Shown: positions 8,232 to 17,886 of the stretch, in pieces
How the letters are laid out: every line of letters starts with the position of its first letter
Numbering within the stretch: position 1 is the first letter of the stretch
Source: Dokdonella_A sp044227025
Lineage (GTDB): Bacteria; Pseudomonadota; Gammaproteobacteria; Xanthomonadales; Rhodanobacteraceae
Reading direction: 5' to 3'
NCBI RefSeq assembly: GCF_044227025.1
Contig: NZ_JBGAFX010000003.1
Span: 62,001 to 126,000, forward strand
DNA length: 64,000 nucleotides
Program-made: the position numbers and the translations under genes
The notes under the pieces: generated by a model
Seen by the model: only the letters and a program-made list of their open reading frames with translations
What the model was told of the DNA's origin: nothing
Database searches by the model: none

Positions 8232-8960
8232 ATGCTTAAGATGACCCACCTGCAGAAGGTCTATCGCACCCACCTGATCGAGACCTATGCGCTGCGTGAT
8301 TTCTCGATCAACGTGCGCGAAGGAGAGTTCGTTGCGGTGACCGGTCCGTCCGGATCGGGCAAGACGACGTTCCTCAATATCGCCGGCCTGCTGGAGGAGT
8401 TCACCGGCGGCCAGTACCTGCTGGATGGCGTCGACGTCAGTGGCCTCGGCGACGATGCTCGCTCGCGCCTGCGCAACGCCAAGATCGGCTTCATCTTCCA
8501 GAGCTTCAACCTGATCCCCGACCTCAACCTGTTCGACAACGTCGACGTGCCGCTGCGCTACCGCGGGTTTGCGGCGGCGGACCGCAAGAAGCGCATCGAC
8601 GAGGCGCTGTCGCGCGTCGGCCTCGCCTCACGCATGAAGCACTACCCGGCGGAACTCTCGGGCGGCCAGCAGCAGCGCGTGGCAATCGCGCGCGCGCTTG
8701 CGGGTTCGCCGCGCCTGCTGCTCGCGGACGAGCCGACCGGCAACCTCGATTCGCTGATGGCGCGTGGCGTGATGGAGCTGCTGGAGGAGATCAACCGGCA
8801 GGGCACCACCATCGTGATGGTCACGCACGATCCGGAACTCGCCGCACGCGCGCACCGCAACGTGCACGTCATCGACGGCCAGGTTACGGATTTCGACGAC
8901 GAGCCGGCGCTGCGGCGCCCGGTGCGCGACGACGACACCGCCGCCGCCGCGATCGCCTGA
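8232..8960 (+). CDS. ABC transporter ATP-binding protein (MacB/LolD type)
   Basis: 242 residues, one nucleotide-binding domain. Walker A is GPSGSGKTT (about 38-46), the Q-loop FIFQSFNL, the signature LSGGQQQRVAIARAL, Walker B LLLADEPTGNLDS and the H-loop MVTHD. It belongs to the o228/LolD/MacB class that powers FtsX-like permeases by mechanotransmission rather than by carrying substrate through a TM channel. GAGGAA lies upstream of the ATG. It sits 36 bp after the adaptor and 12 bp before the first permease, so it is co-transcribed. Confidence 0.95.
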   Translation: MLKMTHLQKVYRTHLIETYALRDFSINVREGEFVAVTGPSGSGKTTFLNIAGLLEEFTGGQYLLDGVDVSGLGDDARSRLRNAKIGFIFQSFNLIPDLNLFDNVDVPLRYRGFAAADRKKRIDEALSRVGLASRMKHYPAELSGGQQQRVAIARALAGSPRLLLADEPTGNLDSLMARGVMELLEEINRQGTTIVMVTHDPELAARAHRNVHVIDGQVTDFDDEPALRRPVRDDDTAAAAIA

Positions 8961-8972
8961 GGAGGACCGCGC

Positions 8973-10277
8973 ATGTTCGCCTACTACCTCCAACTCGGCC
9001 TGCGCAGCCTGCGGCGCAACCCGATCCTGACCGCGCTGATGGTGGTCGGCATCGCGCTTGGCATCGCCGCCAGCATGACCACGCTGACGGTCATGCACCT
9101 CATGGGCAGCAACCCGATCCCGTGGAAGAGCGACAAGCTGCATTACGTGCAACTGGACAACTGGAGCGGCGACCAGTCGTTCTACGACGACGGACGTCCG
9201 CCGGACCAGGTCACCTACCAGGATGCGGTCGCGCTGATGAAGGCGGGCAGGGCCGACAAGCAGGCGGCGATGTTCAAGCTGTCGCTGCCGGTGCAGCCGG
9301 AGAACAAGGACCTCAAGCCGTTCCAGTCGCTCGGTCGCGTGACGTACTCGGATTTCTTCGCGATGTTCGAGCCAAAGTTCAAGTACGGCGCGCCGTGGAA
9401 CCACGACCAGGACGAGAGCCATGCGCGCGTCGTCGTGCTCGGCAAGGACATCAACGAGAAACTGTTCGGTGGGCAGGACAGCACCGGCAAGAACGTGCGC
9501 CTCAACGGAATCGACTACACGATCATAGGCGTGCTGGATGCGTGGAACCTGCGCTCGCGCTATTACGACCTGACCAACGGCGCGTTCGCCGAGCCGGACG
9601 AGTTCTTCATGCCGTTCACCACCGCGGTCGACCTCAAGCAGCGCTCGAGCGGCAACAACAGTTGCTGGAAGTCGCCCGGCGATGGCTGGGATGCGTACCT
9701 CGCGTCCGATTGCGTGTGGATGCAGATGTGGGTGCAGCTCGATTCGCCAGCGCGGCTGGCCGAGTACAAATCGTTCCTCGACAACTACGTCAACGAGCAG
9801 AAGAAGCTCGGCCGCTTCCCGCGGCCGCTCAACAACCGCCTGCTCGACGTGACCGAGTGGATGCGCGACCAGAAAGTGGTGTCTCGCGACGTCGAGGTGC
9901 AGACCGGCCTTGCGTTCGCGTTCCTCGTGGTGTGCCTGGTCAACACCATCGGCCTGCTGCTGGCGAAGTTCACGCGCAAGGCGGGCGAGATCGGCCTGCG
10001 CCGCGCGCTCGGTGCGAGCCGGCGCGAGGTATTCACCCAGTTCCTGGTGGAGTCCGGCGTGGTCGGCCTGACCGGCGGCGTGCTCGGCCTGATGCTGACC
10101 GGCCTCGGCCTGCTTGCGGTGCGCGCGTTGTACACCGAGTACAAGACGGTTGCGAATCTCGACTGGGCGATGGTCGCGATGACGATCGTGCTGGCGGTGG
10201 CATCCGCGTTGCTCGCCGGCCTGTATCCGACCTGGCGCGCCTGTCGCGTGCAGCCTGCGGCTCAATTGAAGGTTTGA
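8973..10277 (+). CDS. FtsX-like ABC transporter permease 1
   Basis: 434 residues with the MacB architecture lacking an ATPase domain. One TM lies near the N-terminus (about 20-42, LTALMVVGIALGIAASMTTL), then a periplasmic domain of about 250 residues, and three C-terminal TMs (about 308-330, 355-385, 395-420). The FtsX motif GEIGLRRALGASRREVF is at about 335-350. The start has GGAGGA 7 bases upstream. The next gene encodes a homologous permease, so the exporter is probably a heterodimer. The substrate cannot be read from sequence; antimicrobial peptides, lipoproteins or siderophores are options in this family. Confidence 0.92.
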   Translation: MFAYYLQLGLRSLRRNPILTALMVVGIALGIAASMTTLTVMHLMGSNPIPWKSDKLHYVQLDNWSGDQSFYDDGRPPDQVTYQDAVALMKAGRADKQAAMFKLSLPVQPENKDLKPFQSLGRVTYSDFFAMFEPKFKYGAPWNHDQDESHARVVVLGKDINEKLFGGQDSTGKNVRLNGIDYTIIGVLDAWNLRSRYYDLTNGAFAEPDEFFMPFTTAVDLKQRSSGNNSCWKSPGDGWDAYLASDCVWMQMWVQLDSPARLAEYKSFLDNYVNEQKKLGRFPRPLNNRLLDVTEWMRDQKVVSRDVEVQTGLAFAFLVVCLVNTIGLLLAKFTRKAGEIGLRRALGASRREVFTQFLVESGVVGLTGGVLGLMLTGLGLLAVRALYTEYKTVANLDWAMVAMTIVLAVASALLAGLYPTWRACRVQPAAQLKV

Positions 10278-10288
10278 GGAGAGTCACC

Positions 10289-11500
10289 ATGGAAATCAGA
10301 CCGATTCTCTCCGCGCTGATGCGCAGCAAGGTGTCGATGATCCTGATCGGCCTGCAGGTCGCGCTGACCCTCGCGATCGTCTGCAACGCGCTGTTCATCA
10401 TCGGCCAGCGCCTTGATCTCATGAACCGCCCGAGCGGGATGAACGAGGCCGACACCTTCATGTTCGGCAGCTCCGGTTTCGGCCAGGGCTACGACGGGCG
10501 CGCGGTGATGAAATCCGACGTCGCCTTGTTGCGGCAGATCCCCGGCGTCGCCGATGCGACGACGACGAACTCGGTGCCGATGAGCGGCGGCGGCTGGGGC
10601 TCCGGCATCTCGTTGCAGCCGAAGCAGAAAACCTCGAGTGCCGACACCACGTTCTACATGGTCGACGATCACGGGCTCTCAACCTTCGGCGTGAACCTCG
10701 TCGCCGGGCGCGACTTCACGCCCGCCGAAGTCGAGGACCACGACCAGGGCCAGCGCGTGCAGCCGCCGGTGATCATCGTCAGCAAGGCGCTCGCCGACAA
10801 GCTGTTCCCGAACGGCGATGCGCTTGGCAAGCAGGTCTACCTCGACGAGGACGAGCCGCGCAGCACGATCATTGGCATCGTCGAAAAGGCGCAGGAGCCG
10901 TGGGTCGACAGCAAGGACGTCGAGAACGCGACCTTCATTCCGTACTACCTGCCGTACGGCAACTACACCCGCTACCTGGTGCGCGCCGAGCCGGGACGCC
11001 GTGACGAAGTCATGAAGTCGGTCGAGCAGAAGATGGCGGAAGCGAATCCGAGCCGCATCATCGGCAAGTTGCGCAGCATGCAGCAGGTGCGCCGCGAGGC
11101 CTATGCCAACGATCGCGCGATGGCGATCATCCTCGGCGCGGTGATCTTCGCGCTGCTCGCGATCACCGCGCTCGGCATCGTCGGCATGGCGAGCTTCTGG
11201 GTCGCGCAGCGCACGCGCCAGATCGGCACGCGGCGCGCGCTCGGTGCGACCAAGTTCGACATCCTGCGCTACTTCCAGACCGAGAACTTCATAATCACGA
11301 CGATGGGCCTGATCGCAGGCGGCATCCTCGCCTACGGACTCAGCCTGTGGTTGATGCAGCAATACCAGTCGCCGCGCTTGCCCTGGTACTACGTGCCGAT
11401 CGGTTTCGTCTGCCTGTGGCTGCTCGGGCAACTCGCGGTGCTCGGCCCGGCGATGCGTGCATCGCGCGTGCCGCCGGCGGTGGCGACGCGCAGCGTGTAG
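10289..11500 (+). CDS. FtsX-like ABC transporter permease 2
   Basis: 403 residues, paralogous in layout to the preceding permease: N-terminal TM (about 17-38, MILIGLQVALTLAIVCNALF), a MacB-type periplasmic domain, then three TMs with the conserved RQIGTRRALGATKFDILRYF loop (about 310-330). ATG 10289 follows TGAGGAGA; a much longer in-frame extension runs through the previous gene in another frame and is not real. It is the last gene of the operon and is followed by the long intergenic repeat rather than an obvious terminator. Confidence 0.92.
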   Translation: MEIRPILSALMRSKVSMILIGLQVALTLAIVCNALFIIGQRLDLMNRPSGMNEADTFMFGSSGFGQGYDGRAVMKSDVALLRQIPGVADATTTNSVPMSGGGWGSGISLQPKQKTSSADTTFYMVDDHGLSTFGVNLVAGRDFTPAEVEDHDQGQRVQPPVIIVSKALADKLFPNGDALGKQVYLDEDEPRSTIIGIVEKAQEPWVDSKDVENATFIPYYLPYGNYTRYLVRAEPGRRDEVMKSVEQKMAEANPSRIIGKLRSMQQVRREAYANDRAMAIILGAVIFALLAITALGIVGMASFWVAQRTRQIGTRRALGATKFDILRYFQTENFIITTMGLIAGGILAYGLSLWLMQQYQSPRLPWYYVPIGFVCLWLLGQLAVLGPAMRASRVPPAVATRSV

Positions 11501-11529
11501 TTGATGTGGGCTACTGTCTTTCTTCTTCG

Positions 11530-11880
11530 CGAGGACCGACCCGCATCCATGCGCGTTCGTCCCGCATCCCTGCGGGCCGGTTACCTTCTCTTGCTTGTCC
11601 AAGAGAAGGTAACCCAAGAGAAGGACACCCCCGCGGCAACGCCCGCGGGGCATCCTGCCCCGCGGGTGCGTGAACGGCGGCCGAGGTTCGCCGACAGCGC
11701 ATCCGTGCGCTGACGGCGAACGCGCGCGCATCGTGCGCGCGCCCCTGCGGGCTTTGTCGTCCGCCGTTCACCGTTGCCGAAGGGGACCCGATAGAAGCAG
11801 CGCGCTCCTGCGCGCAGAGGCCGAGCAGCAGCAACAGGAGCGTAGGAGCAGCTTCGGCGGCGATGCTCTTGACTCAAGGC
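11530..11880. repeat. Structured intergenic repeat, copy 1
   Basis: This fills the 505-base gap 11501-12005. It begins with CCCGCATCCCTGCGGG (hairpin), then a perfect 15-bp stem, GGTTACCTTCTCTTG (11579-11593) pairing with 11600-11614. Next come the block AAGAGAAGGACACCC, a CGCGCGCATCGTGCGCGCGCC palindromic block near 11725-11747, and a REP-like GTAGGAGC..GCGATGC unit (11842-11866). Copies occur at 45165-45450 and, inverted, at 46646-46985. Short reading frames across it look spurious. No gene is seen in 11501-12005. Confidence 0.75.
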
Positions 11881-12005
11881 ATCGCAAGTTTCCCCGAAGG
11901 ATACCCGGACTTCCGGCCCATCCAATCCGCACGTCGATCACCGATCATGCACTTCCGATCTGGCCATCCGGCCGGCCCGCCCGAATGGATGTCTGGAGTC
12001 TTTCG

Positions 12006-13796
12006 ATGTCACGCAATCCGTACCGAATGCTTGCTGTCGCCACCGCGATCGGCATGGGCCTGATGCAATCCGCGTTTGCGGCCGGCGACGTTGCCGCGCG
12101 CGTCAAGGCGCTCAACGACCTGCTCGCCGAGCAGTGGCAGTACACGATGAAGGAGTCGCCGGAGTTCGCCTCTATCCTCGGCGACTACCGCTACAACGAC
12201 CGGTGGAGCGACTTTTCGCTCGGCCATATCGCGCAGCAGAAGAAGGACGCGCAAGCGTTCCTCAAGCGCTTCGAGGCGATCGACACCAGCGGTTTCTCCG
12301 AGCAGGACCGCCTCAACCAGCAGTTGATGGTGCGCCAGCTCAAGGATGGCCTCGAAGCCATCGCCCTCAAGAACTACGAGATGCCGATCGACCAGTTCAG
12401 CGGTGCGCACCTGCAGCTCGCGCAGTTCGTCTCGGCGCTGCCCTACGACAGCACGAAGCACTACGAGGACTACATCGCGCGCCTGGACAAGGTGCCCGCG
12501 ATCATCGATGACCTCATCGCGATCCTCAAGCAGGGCGAGAAGGACAAGCTGATGCCGCCGCGCTTCCTGCTCGAAAAGGTCGTCGGCCAGTGCCGTTCGA
12601 TCGCCGAGCCCGCGGGCGAGGAGAGCGTGTTCGGCGCGTCGGTGAAGAAGTTCGCCGATACCGTTCCGCAGGCGGATCGCAAGCGCCTGCACGACGCCGT
12701 GATCGCCGCGGTCGACGGCAAGGTGCGCCCGGCGTATCGCAAGCTCGCCGACTTCGTCGAGAAGGACTACGCGCCGAAGGGGCGCACGAGCGAAGGCCTG
12801 TGGTCTCTGCCGGACGGCGACAAGCGCTACAAGTTCGCGGTCGAGCAGATGACGACGACGGCGATGGAACCCGCGGCGATCCACGAGCTCGGCCTTTCCG
12901 AGGTGAAGCGCATCGAGGCGGAGCAGACGAAGATCGCCGAGAAGCTCGGCTACAAGGATTTGAAGGCGATGCGCGTCGCGCTGGACAACGACCCGAAGGT
13001 GCACGCCACCTCGCGCCAGCAGATCGTCGATCTCTACAAGTCATACATCGAGCAGATGCAGCCGAAGCTGCCGGAGCTGTTCGGCCTGCTGCCGAAAACC
13101 AGGGTCGAGGTGTTGCCGACCCAGGAGTATCGCGAGAAGGAGGCGTCCGGCGCGGAGTACCAGCAGGGCACGCCCGACGGCACGCGTCCGGGGCGCATCT
13201 ACGTCAACACCTACGACTTCGGCAAGCGCCTGACCACCAATATCGAGACGACCGCCTATCACGAAGGCGTGCCGGGCCATCACATGCAGATCTCGATCGC
13301 GCAGACGCTGCCGGACCTGCCGCCGTTCCGCCAGCAGGCCGGCTATACCGCCTACATCGAGGGCTGGGCACTGTACGCCGAGCGCCTCGGCGAGGAACTC
13401 GGCTTCTACAAGGATCCGCTCAGCTACTACGGCCACCTGTCGGATGAACTGCTGCGCGCCGATCGCCTCGTGCTCGACACCGGCGTGCACTACAAGCACT
13501 GGACGCGCGAGCAGATGGTCAACTACTTCCGCGAGCATTCCTCGCAGGACGAGCCGAGCATCCAGTCCGAGACCGACCGCTACATCTCGACCCCGGGCCA
13601 GGCGCTTGCCTACAAGATCGGCCAGCTGAAGATCCTCGACCTGCGCGCGCATGCGAAGAAGGAGCTCGGCGACAAGTTCGACATCCGCGCGTTTCACGAC
13701 GAAATCCTCGATGGAGGCGCGTTGCCGCTCGACGTGCTCGACGCGCGCGTGAGCGCGTGGATCGCGGCGACCAAGGCGGGCAAACCCTCGGCCTGA
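12006..13796 (+). CDS. DUF885 family exported protein (putative metallopeptidase-like)
   Basis: 596 residues. A signal peptide (about 1-27, MLAVATAIGMGLMQSAFA) precedes a long helical body. The family hallmark is YHEGVPGHHMQ (about 415-430), a HExxxxH-type metal site, followed by GYTAYIEGWALYAERLGEEL. A C-terminal PGQALAYKIGQLKILDLR completes the conserved region. DUF885 proteins are gluzincin-like, and peptidase activity is predicted rather than shown for most. ATG 12006 has GGAG 7 bases upstream; longer in-frame starts run into the repeat element and are rejected. It lies between the export operon and the two-component genes. Confidence 0.9.
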   Translation: MSRNPYRMLAVATAIGMGLMQSAFAAGDVAARVKALNDLLAEQWQYTMKESPEFASILGDYRYNDRWSDFSLGHIAQQKKDAQAFLKRFEAIDTSGFSEQDRLNQQLMVRQLKDGLEAIALKNYEMPIDQFSGAHLQLAQFVSALPYDSTKHYEDYIARLDKVPAIIDDLIAILKQGEKDKLMPPRFLLEKVVGQCRSIAEPAGEESVFGASVKKFADTVPQADRKRLHDAVIAAVDGKVRPAYRKLADFVEKDYAPKGRTSEGLWSLPDGDKRYKFAVEQMTTTAMEPAAIHELGLSEVKRIEAEQTKIAEKLGYKDLKAMRVALDNDPKVHATSRQQIVDLYKSYIEQMQPKLPELFGLLPKTRVEVLPTQEYREKEASGAEYQQGTPDGTRPGRIYVNTYDFGKRLTTNIETTAYHEGVPGHHMQISIAQTLPDLPPFRQQAGYTAYIEGWALYAERLGEELGFYKDPLSYYGHLSDELLRADRLVLDTGVHYKHWTREQMVNYFREHSSQDEPSIQSETDRYISTPGQALAYKIGQLKILDLRAHAKKELGDKFDIRAFHDEILDGGALPLDVLDARVSAWIAATKAGKPSA

Positions 13797-13941
13797 TGCA
13801 ACGAGCGCGGGAGCGCAGCGATGCGCTCCCGCCTCTGGATACATCCCCGCGTCGGAGTTGTATGCTCCGTCCCACGCAACCTTTTCGCCTCGCGCCGCAT
13901 CCAAGCGGCGCATGTGCCGCCCAGACGCCAAGAATGAATCC

Positions 13942-15291
13942 ATGCGCACGGTCCTCGTGATCGACGACAATCCGGCGGTCGGAACCTCGCTTGACCTGCT
14001 GTTCGGGTTGCGCGAGATCCGCACGCTGACCGCGCAATCGCCCGAGGACGGCATGGCCGTGCTCGCGCGCGAGCCGATCGACCTCGTCGTGCAGGACATG
14101 AACTTCTCGAGCGACACGACCTCGGGCGAGGAGGGCGTGGCGTTGTTCCGCGCGATCCGCGAACGACATCCCGACTTGCCGATCGTGCTGCTGACCGCAT
14201 GGACGCACCTCGAAACGGCGGTCGAACTGGTCAAGGCCGGCGCGTCCGACTACCAGGCCAAGCCGTGGGACGATCACAAGCTGGTCGCGACCGTGGAGAA
14301 CCTGCTCGAACTGGCGGAAGCCACGCAGGAAGTCGCGCGCTTCCGCGACGAACGTCGGCGCAGGCGCAAGGCGCTCGACACGCAGTACGACCTGCGCGGC
14401 CTGGTGTTCGCATCCGCGGCGACCGAACGCGTGGTCGAGCTCGCCTGCCAGGTCGCACGCGCGGACATTCCGGTATTGATCACCGGGCCGAACGGTGCCG
14501 GCAAGGAGCGCATTGCCGAGATCATCCAGGCGAACTCTGCGGTCAAGGACGGCCCGTTCGTCACCGTGAATTGCGGCGCATTGCCTTCGGAGCTGATCGA
14601 AGCCGAACTGTTCGGCGCCGATCCCGGCGCCTACACCGGCGCGGCGAACAAGGCGCGCGAAGGCCGCTTCGAACTTGCCGATGGCGGCACCCTGTTCCTC
14701 GACGAGATCGGCAACCTGCCGCTCGCCGGGCAGGCGAAGCTGCTGCGCGTGCTCGAAAGCGGCCAGTTCGAGCGCCTCGGTTCGAGCAGGACGCGCAAGG
14801 TCAAGGTGCGCGTGATCAGCGCGACCAATGCGGATGTCGCCGCGATGATCCGCGACGGACGCTTCCGCGAAGATCTCTACTACCGCCTCAACGTGATCGA
14901 GTTGCGCCTGCCGCCGCTGGCCGAGCGCATCGACGACGTGATCCCGCTGGCCGAGCATTTCCTCGCCGGCGCCGCGCGCCTCGACGACAGCGCGCGCACC
15001 GCGCTCGTCGGCCATGCCTGGCCCGGCAACGTGCGCGAACTCAAGAACGCGATCCAGCGCGCGGCATTGCTGTGCCAGAACGGCGTGGTCAGTGCACGGG
15101 ACCTCGGCCTCGTCGCGGTGCGCACCGCCAGTGGCCGCATCGCCGCCGACGCCGAACCCGATCGCGAGGCGATCGAGACGGCCCTGCGCAACGCGCGCGG
15201 CGTGATCAGCCAGGCCGCCGCCGAACTCGGCCTGTCGCGCCAGGCACTGTATCGGCGCATGGAGAAGACGGGGCTGAAGGCCGAGGGCTGA
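13942..15291 (+). CDS. Sigma-54-dependent response regulator (NtrC family)
   Basis: 449 residues in three parts. The receiver domain (1-125) has acidic residues D8/D9 and phospho-acceptor D52 (VVQDMNF). The AAA+ domain (about 150-380) has Walker A GPNGAGKE (182-189; the family usually has GESGTGKE), the sigma-54 contact loop GAYTGA (229-234), Walker B LFLDEIG and GNVREL. A Fis-type helix-turn-helix is at about 405-445 (ISQAAAELGLSRQALYRRM). With the kinase immediately downstream it forms a two-component system. The only clear sigma-54 promoter seen in the window is at 6873-6890, before the export operon, which makes that operon its likely target. Confidence 0.95.
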   Translation: MRTVLVIDDNPAVGTSLDLLFGLREIRTLTAQSPEDGMAVLAREPIDLVVQDMNFSSDTTSGEEGVALFRAIRERHPDLPIVLLTAWTHLETAVELVKAGASDYQAKPWDDHKLVATVENLLELAEATQEVARFRDERRRRRKALDTQYDLRGLVFASAATERVVELACQVARADIPVLITGPNGAGKERIAEIIQANSAVKDGPFVTVNCGALPSELIEAELFGADPGAYTGAANKAREGRFELADGGTLFLDEIGNLPLAGQAKLLRVLESGQFERLGSSRTRKVKVRVISATNADVAAMIRDGRFREDLYYRLNVIELRLPPLAERIDDVIPLAEHFLAGAARLDDSARTALVGHAWPGNVRELKNAIQRAALLCQNGVVSARDLGLVAVRTASGRIAADAEPDREAIETALRNARGVISQAAAELGLSRQALYRRMEKTGLKAEG

Positions 15292-15381
15292 GGCTCTGAC
15301 AGCCGGGCGCGGGGCGGCTGTTCATTGCCCGTGCGCGCCGAAGCTGCGATGTTGTCAGCCCCGGGACCAAGTCCTCATTGC

Positions 15382-16710
15382 ATGCGCCTGCTTTCCCTCG
15401 AAGGCAAACTCGCCGCCGCACTTGCCGCCGCACTGGTTGCCGCGGCGGTGCTCGCGGCGTGGGCGACGACCTGGTTCGCGTCGGCGTGGTACGGCGCGGC
15501 GGCCGCGGTGCTCGTGCTCGCATTGCCGGCGCTGGTGTTCGCGCGCCAGCTCGCGCACCCGGTCGCGTCGCTGATCCGCGCCCTGTCCGGCAGCGTGGTC
15601 GCGTTCCGCGATGGCGATTTCAGCTTTTCGATCGGTACCCGCCGCAGCGACGAGGTCGGTGAACTCGTCGCCGCGCACAACGAACTCGGGCGCGTGCTTC
15701 GCGAGCAACGCCAGCATCTGTTCCAGCGCGAGTTGCTGCTCGACACCGTGGTGCAGAACACGCCGACCGCGCTGGTGCTGGTCGAACCGGGTGGACATGT
15801 CGTGTATGCGAACGTGTCTGCGCGGCAGATGCTCAACGGCGGCCGCTCGCTCGCCGGCGAGCGCTTCGCCGAGATCGTCGCGAGCGCACCGGAAGCGTTG
15901 GCGCGTGCGATCGGGAGCGGCGCGGATGGACTGTTCAGCGTGGCGTTCGACAACGAGGACGAGACGTTTCATCTGTCGCAGCGCGAGTTCAAGCTGCAGG
16001 GACGCGCGCACCGCCTGTACCAGATCAAGCGCCTGACGCGCGAGCTCGCGCGCCAGGAGGTGATGACCTGGAAGAAGGTCATCCGCGTGATCAGCCATGA
16101 GCTCAACAACTCGCTCGGGCCGATCCGTTCGCTCTCGCATTCCGGGCGCGAACTCGCCCGCCTCGGCGATGCGGCGCGGCTCGGCATCGTGTTCGACACG
16201 ATCGAGGAACGCACGCGCCACCTCGAAGGATTCATCAACGGCTATGCGCGGTTCGCCAAGCTGCCGCTGCCGCGGCCGGAGCGGATCGAATGGGCGCCGT
16301 TCCTCGCCGCGCTTGCGCGCCACTATCCGTTCCGTGCGGTCGGCGCGGTGCCGGAACAGCCCGGCTGGTTCGATCGCGCGCAGGTGGAGCAGGTGCTGAT
16401 CAACCTGCTGAAGAACGCGCACGAATCCGGCGGGGCTGCCGATGAGGTCGAGCTCGGCGTGGCGCAGGGATCGCGCGAAGTGCGCATCGAAGTCGCCGAC
16501 CGCGGCAGCGGCATGAGCGAAACCGTGCTCGCCAATGCGCTGCTGCCGTTCTATTCGACCAAGCGCGCCGGATCCGGACTCGGCCTTGCGCTCGCACGCG
16601 AGATCGCCGAGGCGCACGGCGGGCGCGTGCACCTCGCCAACCGTCACGGCGGCGGCCTCGCGGTCACGCTCGCGCTTCCGATCGTCGAAAGAACCGAAGC
16701 AAGAGACTGA
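15382..16710 (+). CDS. Membrane sensor histidine kinase (NtrY-like)
   Basis: About 442 residues. Two N-terminal TMs (about 8-30 and 34-55) with almost no periplasmic loop suggest a signal sensed in the membrane or cytoplasm. A HAMP-like linker and a PAS-like domain (about 120-200) follow. The H-box is VISHELNNSLGPI (about 238-250), the N-box NLLKNAHESGG, G1 DRGSGM and G2 GSGLGLALAREIAE. The H-box with ELNNSL and the short C-terminal ATPase are typical of NtrY-type partners of sigma-54 regulators. It is co-directional with the regulator, 90 bp downstream. ATG 15382 gives the TM right at the N-terminus; an in-frame ATG at 15349 is possible and neither has a strong Shine-Dalgarno. Confidence 0.92.
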   Translation: MRLLSLEGKLAAALAAALVAAAVLAAWATTWFASAWYGAAAAVLVLALPALVFARQLAHPVASLIRALSGSVVAFRDGDFSFSIGTRRSDEVGELVAAHNELGRVLREQRQHLFQRELLLDTVVQNTPTALVLVEPGGHVVYANVSARQMLNGGRSLAGERFAEIVASAPEALARAIGSGADGLFSVAFDNEDETFHLSQREFKLQGRAHRLYQIKRLTRELARQEVMTWKKVIRVISHELNNSLGPIRSLSHSGRELARLGDAARLGIVFDTIEERTRHLEGFINGYARFAKLPLPRPERIEWAPFLAALARHYPFRAVGAVPEQPGWFDRAQVEQVLINLLKNAHESGGAADEVELGVAQGSREVRIEVADRGSGMSETVLANALLPFYSTKRAGSGLGLALAREIAEAHGGRVHLANRHGGGLAVTLALPIVERTEARD

Positions 16711-16876
16711 AACACGCAGCACGCCGGGCGCACGAAGGGAAATCCAGGATGGGCGCAGCAGTATTTTTCCTGCGCGTGCTCGGCTTGCGGCTCCGCTCTG
16801 TTCGCACTCCGCTGCGGTCGCCGGTGCGCGAGTGGGGCGCGGGGCTATACTGGTCGTCCAATCCGGGGAGAGCGCC

Positions 16877-17857
16877 ATGGGACTGTATCTGCCGCTGATC
16901 GTCGTCGTCGTCGCAGTGATCCTGTTGTCGAAGCTGGTGCGCATCGTGCCGCAGGGCTTCGAATGGACGGTCGAGCGCTGGGGAAAGTACACGCATACGC
17001 TGACGCCGGGCTTCCACCTGCTGATCCCGGTGATGCAGAACGTCGGGCGCAAGATGAACATGATGGAGCAGGTGCTCGACGTTCCTTCGCAGGACGTGAT
17101 CACCAAGGACAATGCGGTCGTCAAGGTCGACGGCGTGGTGTTCTACCAGGTGCTCGATGCGGCGAAGGCGGCGTATGAAGTCGCGCAGCTGGAAGTCGCG
17201 ATCATCAACCTGATCATGACCAACATCCGCACCGTGCTCGGCTCGCTCGACCTCGATGAATCGCTGTCCAAGCGCGACGAGATCAACGCCAAGCTGCTCA
17301 AGGTCGTCGACGAGGCGACCCATCCGTGGGGCCTCAAGGTCACGCGCATCGAACTCAAGGACATCCAGCCGCCGCGCGACCTGGTCGACTCGATGGCGCG
17401 CCAGATGAAGGCCGAGCGCGAGAAGCGCGCGAACATCCTGGATGCGGAAGGTTTCCGCCAGGCCGCGATCCTCAAGGCCGAAGGCGAGAAGCAGTCGGTG
17501 ATCCTCGCCGCCGAAGGCCAGAAGGAAGCCGCGTTCCGGGAGGCCGAGGCGCGCGAGCGTCTTGCCTCTGCGGAAGCGAAGGCGACCGAAGTCGTGTCTG
17601 CCGCGATCGCCGGCGGCGACGTCAATGCACTGAACTACTTCGTCGCGAACAAGTACATCGAGGCGCTCAAGGCGATGGCCGATTCGCCGAACCAGAAGAT
17701 GCTGCTGCTGCCGATCGAGGCGACCGGCGTGCTCGGCTCGCTGGCCGGCATCGCCGAGCTGGCGAAGAATGCCCTGGCGGAGCAGGGCGCGCCGCGCGCG
17801 TCGGCACCCCCGCGCGCGCCCGCGCCGCCGCGCGTCCCACCGCCGGATCAGCGCTGA
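16877..17857 (+). CDS. SPFH/Band 7 (stomatin/QmcA-like) membrane protein
   Basis: 326 residues. An N-terminal TM (about 3-20, LYLPLIVVVVAVILLSKLV) is followed by an SPFH domain (VPQGFEWTVERWGKY, LDVPSQDVITKDNAVVKVDG, IELKDIQPPRDLV). A long charged helix (about 175-245, AEREKRANILDAEGFRQAAI) and a Pro/Ala-rich tail complete it. SPFH proteins form large ring scaffolds in the inner membrane and modulate FtsH proteolysis or lipid domains. GGGGAG precedes the ATG, and a -10-like TATACT lies at 16846-16851. The NfeD gene follows 29 bp later, the classical stomatin/NfeD operon. Confidence 0.94.
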   Translation: MGLYLPLIVVVVAVILLSKLVRIVPQGFEWTVERWGKYTHTLTPGFHLLIPVMQNVGRKMNMMEQVLDVPSQDVITKDNAVVKVDGVVFYQVLDAAKAAYEVAQLEVAIINLIMTNIRTVLGSLDLDESLSKRDEINAKLLKVVDEATHPWGLKVTRIELKDIQPPRDLVDSMARQMKAEREKRANILDAEGFRQAAILKAEGEKQSVILAAEGQKEAAFREAEARERLASAEAKATEVVSAAIAGGDVNALNYFVANKYIEALKAMADSPNQKMLLLPIEATGVLGSLAGIAELAKNALAEQGAPRASAPPRAPAPPRVPPPDQR

Positions 17858-17886
17858 TCCGCTCCGGACCCGTTGGAGACATGCTC

